Assembly: GCF_017654505.1 (NCBI RefSeq)
Contig: NC_054535.1
Span: forward strand, 83,577,603 to 83,641,602
DNA: 64,000 nt
Direction of reading: 5' to 3'
Source of the DNA: Polyodon spathula
Taxonomy: Eukaryota; Chordata; Actinopteri; Acipenseriformes; Polyodontidae
Shown here: positions 57,915-64,000 of the stretch, piece after piece
How positions within the stretch are numbered: position 1 is the first letter of the stretch
Layout: each line of letters opens with the position of its first letter
Program-made: the position numbers and the translations under genes
Notes under the pieces: model-generated
What the model saw: only the letters and a program-made list of their open reading frames with translations
Told to the model about the DNA's origin: nothing
Databases searched by the model: none

Positions 57915-58699
57915 TGGACCAGATAAAATTGCATCTGGGCCAGTAAAAACACTAGCTCAGTGGCCCAAGGGGCCAGTAGTTAAAAATCTAAACGTAGAGC
58001 CCTGTACACCTGGTAATACTGTCCTTACTTGTTATCAAAACAAAGCAGCTGTCAAGACTACATCTCCTTTTTAACAGTTAATACCATTTTTCATTTTTAA
58101 TATTGCATTTGCACCCTTACCTATTCGCAACAGATGCACTAAGGTGCTGGCACACACCTCTAACCTGGTTTAATCTAGTGTTCTGCTGGATTGTCTTATA
58201 CACTACCTTCAGGTAAAATTCCTGAATTATTTACAGGAACCAAGATGAGCACATCACCCTTCTGACTAAACGTCACTAGTTCACCATGGTACGATAATTC
58301 ATTCCTAGCTAAATAGCTCTAGAGACGTGGCTCTCTAACCTTACACTGAATCTGCACAGCCACTTTCCAGGTATCTCCAACTAGTCCAGCTAGAACATAT
58401 TTATTTTTTATCCTTTGTTATTTTACTCGAATGCTATATTACATCGATATCTTTTCACACAGAAACTCATATACACTTGTTTCAAAAACACTTGCTTACA
58501 AACTACGGTGGGTCTTTACGTCTCACTGTGCAATACTGACTAGCACGGCAAGATCGTCTAATGTTTTGTGAATACAAGCCAAACTATAGCGCCTGTTTGC
58601 AATTGTGAAGGTGATTCTGAATTAATTAGCTAGATAAACCGACTGTAATGGGGCCCAGACAGCAGAGGTAACTTAGTTGATTTGTCCACGCACGGGGAA

Positions 58700-58761
<62 letters not shown>

Positions 58762-59456
58762 CAAGTCAACCTGAATCACTTTTTAAAAAACATTTTTATT
58801 AAGAAATGCTAATATAAAAACTTAAACAGCAACAACCACATCAGTGAAAAATAATATGCAGAATGCTGTGGATTAAACGCTGTATTTGGCGCTAAACCTT
58901 GGAAGCTGTACTGAAACCTTAAGTTACTATATTACGTATAGAAAAACGACACAAGAAATCAACTTTAGGAGTAATGGGGCACATACATGTACTTGACATA
59001 TATTGTAAATTATTAGAGTTAAATGTACTGTCATGAAGCCTTATTGTGTATAGCCTATGGAGCGTGTATTTTGAATCCAAGTTCAAAAAAGGTTGCCAGG
59101 TCTTAAGAAACCAAACGAAGGGGATTCATTCTGCTTTTTCATGCCTCGATGGTACTTCCTGACGTCTTATTCCTGATTTTATATATTTATATACATCTCG
59201 AACGATCTTGTTTTAAAACATACAGTAAATCGTGTAATCCAAGACGTTGTGTGGTCTACAGTCTTGTTTACACTCAGTACAGACTGCAAATGTAACTAAA
59301 ACCCTACCTGACTTACAGTAGCATATTATATGTCACCAAAGCATTCCCGTTTACCTGTAACCGTTCGTTTGTAGCTATTCTCATTTCTGAATCCGAGTTG
59401 GAACCAGATATCTCCCCATCTTCCAGATCCTCCATCCTCACAGCACTCCCCGCCAT
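49081..59456 (-). CDS. phax: PHAX, phosphorylated adaptor for snRNA export (5 coding exons)
   Basis: Coding exons in transcript order: 59355-59456, 54947-55584, 54315-54435, 49996-50079, 49081-49350. Phases agree and give 404 residues plus stop; human PHAX has 394. The N-terminus is acidic ([18 protein letters not shown]). Exon 2 has the basic signal LWKRKRQKC (about 90) after a serine/aspartate stretch, then [20 protein letters not shown] and [13 protein letters not shown], and a second basic patch [13 protein letters not shown]. The RNA-binding domain runs from the end of exon 2 through exon 4 ([56 protein letters not shown]). The C-terminus has [24 protein letters not shown] joins capped U snRNA and the cap-binding complex to exportin CRM1 and works when phosphorylated in the nucleus. 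An extra MAGSAVR precedes the usual start; the first ATG at 59456 is taken. Confidence 0.96.
50698..50770. repeat. possible hAT-type terminus
   Basis: The phrase agggctgggtatgg, soon followed by acgatacgatac, resembles the end of common fish hAT-like elements. No matching right end was found. Confidence 0.25.
52246..52540 (-). pseudogene. hAT transposase relic (Charlie/ZBED-like), nested
   Basis: The minus-strand frame 52302-52538 reads [18 protein letters not shown], then [20 protein letters not shown], then LW. This is the LxxLADIFxxLNxLNxxLQG pattern of hAT transposases of the ZBED5/Charlie group. On the low-coordinate side it ends at cagcggttctcaaac (52246 onward), the typical terminus of that group. 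Only about 60 recognisable residues are left. It lies inside the element at 51660-53187 and was probably a later insertion. Confidence 0.7.
52551..52582. repeat. T-rich homopolymer
   Basis: About 32 thymines beside the hAT transposase relic. Confidence 0.9.
54030..54067. repeat. A-rich homopolymer
   Basis: Run of about 38 adenines in phax intron 3. Confidence 0.9.
54159..54193. repeat. (ATT)n microsatellite
   Basis: About 12 units, about 120 bases from phax coding exon 3. Confidence 0.9.
55585..56105. other. phax intron 1, part next to exon 2
   Basis: AT-rich intron sequence without visible features up to the Tc1 element. Confidence 0.6.
56106..57615 (-). mobile_element. Tc1-like DNA transposon in phax intron 1, least decayed of the three
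   Basis: Inverted repeats: CACTGAACAAAAATAAACAC on the left and CACTGAACAGAAATATAAAC inward from the right. TA flanks lie at 56104-56105 and 57616-57617. The 1,510-base element belongs to a Tc1 family common in salmonids and other fishes, with internal landmarks such as the hinge between ttcacacaacacaatg-type 5' sequence and the transposase start. The transposase is on the minus strand, same direction as phax. Confidence 0.95.
56306..57333 (-). pseudogene. Tc1 transposase pseudogene (element 3)
   Basis: Start at 57333 ([20 protein letters not shown] after an extra MSHNT). The helix-turn-helix segment ([20 protein letters not shown]) is in one frame to 57094; the rest, 56306-57049, is in another frame with a stop after GISYGQ near 56717. 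The first catalytic aspartate is present ([15 protein letters not shown]), as are [12 protein letters not shown] and the glutamate motif [15 protein letters not shown]. The second aspartate in the QHDNARPH-type motif is AAT (Asn) at 56603-56605, and the neighbouring Arg is Trp. The end [16 protein letters not shown] is intact. With one frameshift, one stop and a lost catalytic residue it is inactive. Confidence 0.92.
57879..57907. repeat. (AT)n microsatellite
   Basis: About 14 AT units after an A9 run. Confidence 0.9.
58702..58760. repeat. (AAT)n microsatellite
   Basis: About 20 units, uninterrupted. Confidence 0.9.
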
Positions 59457-60314
59457 CTCCACTGACCCGGAAATAAAACAACTCCTCCCAATTAGCTGCA
59501 CAGATGCCTTCCTAGGTCAGCTCCTAGTGCTCGGCAGTTGTTAAGAAACAATGCAGTAACAACGTGCCCAACCTGCTGGAAAACAAAGGAAACGTCCTTT
59601 TGTCATCTCATTTATCTAGTTTTACAATTTACTAATACGCATTAAACCTTGCATTTAAAACATGTGTGGTTTCTTTACAAATGTAACAAGTGTGAATAAT
59701 GTTTTAATGTATTTGTTGTATTTATGTATTTGATGTTTTTGAACATTTATAAGGTAGTTATTTACACATTTATTTTATTTTCACGATTTCAAATCTGTAC
59801 CCTTTTTTGTGTTGCACTGTCACGATAGTACTAAACGTTAAATCCACCATAACAAAAGAGTATGGAAGCTCAGGTACTTTTGCATGGCAATTTTCGCTGT
59901 AAAATAAATAAATAAATAAGGCATAGAAAACAATAATCTGCATAGCGAGACAGTATTTCTTTGCCATCTTCCTCCAGAAAACTTGCTATTACCCACCTTC
60001 TGGGTAAAATATATGCAAAAACATTGACGGTTTCTTTGCGTATAGCCTCGCACATATTATTCTACCAATTAGCAGGGAATACAGTTCTTCATAGTTTCTT
60101 GTAATTTTCGCACCGCAATACTGTATTAATAACAATATTCCTACTAAAAACGTATAACTGCAAATTTCAAGAAATGTTCACATACAGATGATTCCTAAAA
60201 CTCATAAAACATATTTATTGCATGCAATCATCCGAGTCATAATCATCATTTTTAGTATGACCAAAAATATACCATAATATGACCATATTAAAAATTTAAT
60301 ATGACAAAACAAAA
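59457..60314. other. phax promoter side and spacer to the tRNA gene
   Basis: Upstream of phax on the minus strand. No other coding gene is recognised; open frames here are short and have repeats of ttta/aaat. Confidence 0.5.
60307..60314 (-). terminator. RNA polymerase III terminator of the tRNA
   Basis: Directly after the tRNA 3' end the minus strand reads TTTTG TTTTG, giving a T4 run at 60311-60314 and a backup run after it. Confidence 0.8.
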
Positions 60315-60386
60315 TAGCAGAGGATGGTTTCGATCCATCGACCTCTGGGTTATGGGCCCAGCACGCTTCCGCTGCGCCACTCTGCT
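60315..60386 (-). tRNA. initiator tRNA-Met (CAT)
   Basis: 72 bases that fold as the eukaryotic initiator tRNA. On the minus strand it begins AGCAGAGTGGCGCAGCGGAA, the anticodon arm reads TGGGCCCATAACCCA with anticodon CAT, and the T arm reads GGATCGAAACCATCC. The AGCAGAG start pairs with CTCTGCT at the end. The three G-C pairs in the anticodon stem (GGG/CCC) and the A54, A60 T-loop type (ATCGAAAC in place of TTCGAAAC) mark initiator rather than elongator tRNA. The A and B boxes are intact, so it is probably expressed by RNA polymerase III. Confidence 0.98.
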
Positions 60387-60794
60387 TTCATTGCAACAAG
60401 GTGTTTCACCATGGATATAAAGGGTTACGTGGTTATAATGGTGCAAAGTGTCAAGGTGTGAAATTTTGCAGATTTTCGCAATGTTAAAACAATACATCAG
60501 ACTTTTGAAGCAAATGTAACTTTTGCCCAAACAGCACACTGTGACATGCATATGACACAGACCCTTAGTTTATGTGTTCATTATGGTTTGCTCTTACACT
60601 GACCTCATCTCTGATTCTTGTGTTGAACGTTGCATTATTGATGACATACAGCACCAAAATGTCCTCGTGCTCCATGACAGCACCAAAAACGCTTTGTGGG
60701 TAGAGCCGCCTATCATCCAATCACAGTATTCAGTTTAGATGGGCTGGTCCTTATACCTCTGTCTGCTGTCTTAATTTGCCAATTTACCCCAGCT

Positions 60795-63997
<3,203 letters not shown>

Positions 63998-64000
63998 TAA

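Larger units (their letters stand above)
57616..59354. other. phax intron 1, part next to exon 1
   Basis: No gene seen. It holds an AT microsatellite (57879-57907) and an AAT microsatellite (58702-58760). Confidence 0.6.

Overview
This is a vertebrate nuclear genome window: spliced genes with GT-AG introns, about 36-40 percent GC, many microsatellites, and no bacterial-style operons. The transposon load (several Tc1/mariner copies with TA target duplications, a hAT element, fish-type SINE and repeat fragments) and the protein sequences point to a ray-finned fish. The repeat types would suit a sturgeon, paddlefish or similar non-teleost lineage, but I cannot prove the species from the window alone.

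Layout. 1-5230 holds the last two coding exons of marchf3 (+). 8610-10120 is a dead Tc1 element. 11694-26541 (-) is a complete lmnb1 (lamin B1) gene of 11 coding exons and 590 codons, with a second Tc1 element in intron 4. 29187-33528 (-) is a five-exon gene of 144 codons that I identify as a JTB family member from its cysteine pattern, signal peptide and single membrane segment. Its first-exon region is duplicated about 2.3 kb upstream as a dead copy beside a large palindromic microsatellite. 36639-39621 (+) is a three-exon LARP6-family gene of 465 codons. 40470-48100 is intergenic. 49081-59456 (-) is a complete five-exon phax gene, with a hAT element in intron 3 and a third Tc1 element in intron 1. 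60315-60386 (-) is an initiator methionine tRNA. From 60795 (+) the first five coding exons of aldh7a1 run to the end of the window.

The order and orientation marchf3, lmnb1, phax, aldh7a1 match human 5q23.2, so this is a conserved block. The JTB-like and LARP6-like genes between lmnb1 and phax are not part of the human block as I know it. Human JTB and LMNA both lie at 1q21-q22, so a JTB gene beside lmnb1 suggests a whole-genome-duplication paralogue kept here and lost in mammals. The genes are functionally unrelated (ubiquitin ligase, nuclear lamina, membrane protein, RNA-binding protein, snRNA export adaptor, aldehyde dehydrogenase); what links them is ancestral position.

The main points for follow-up are the JTB-like gene, its partly duplicated and broken first exon, a GC-AG intron in lmnb1, and the loss of the second catalytic aspartate in all three Tc1 transposase copies.
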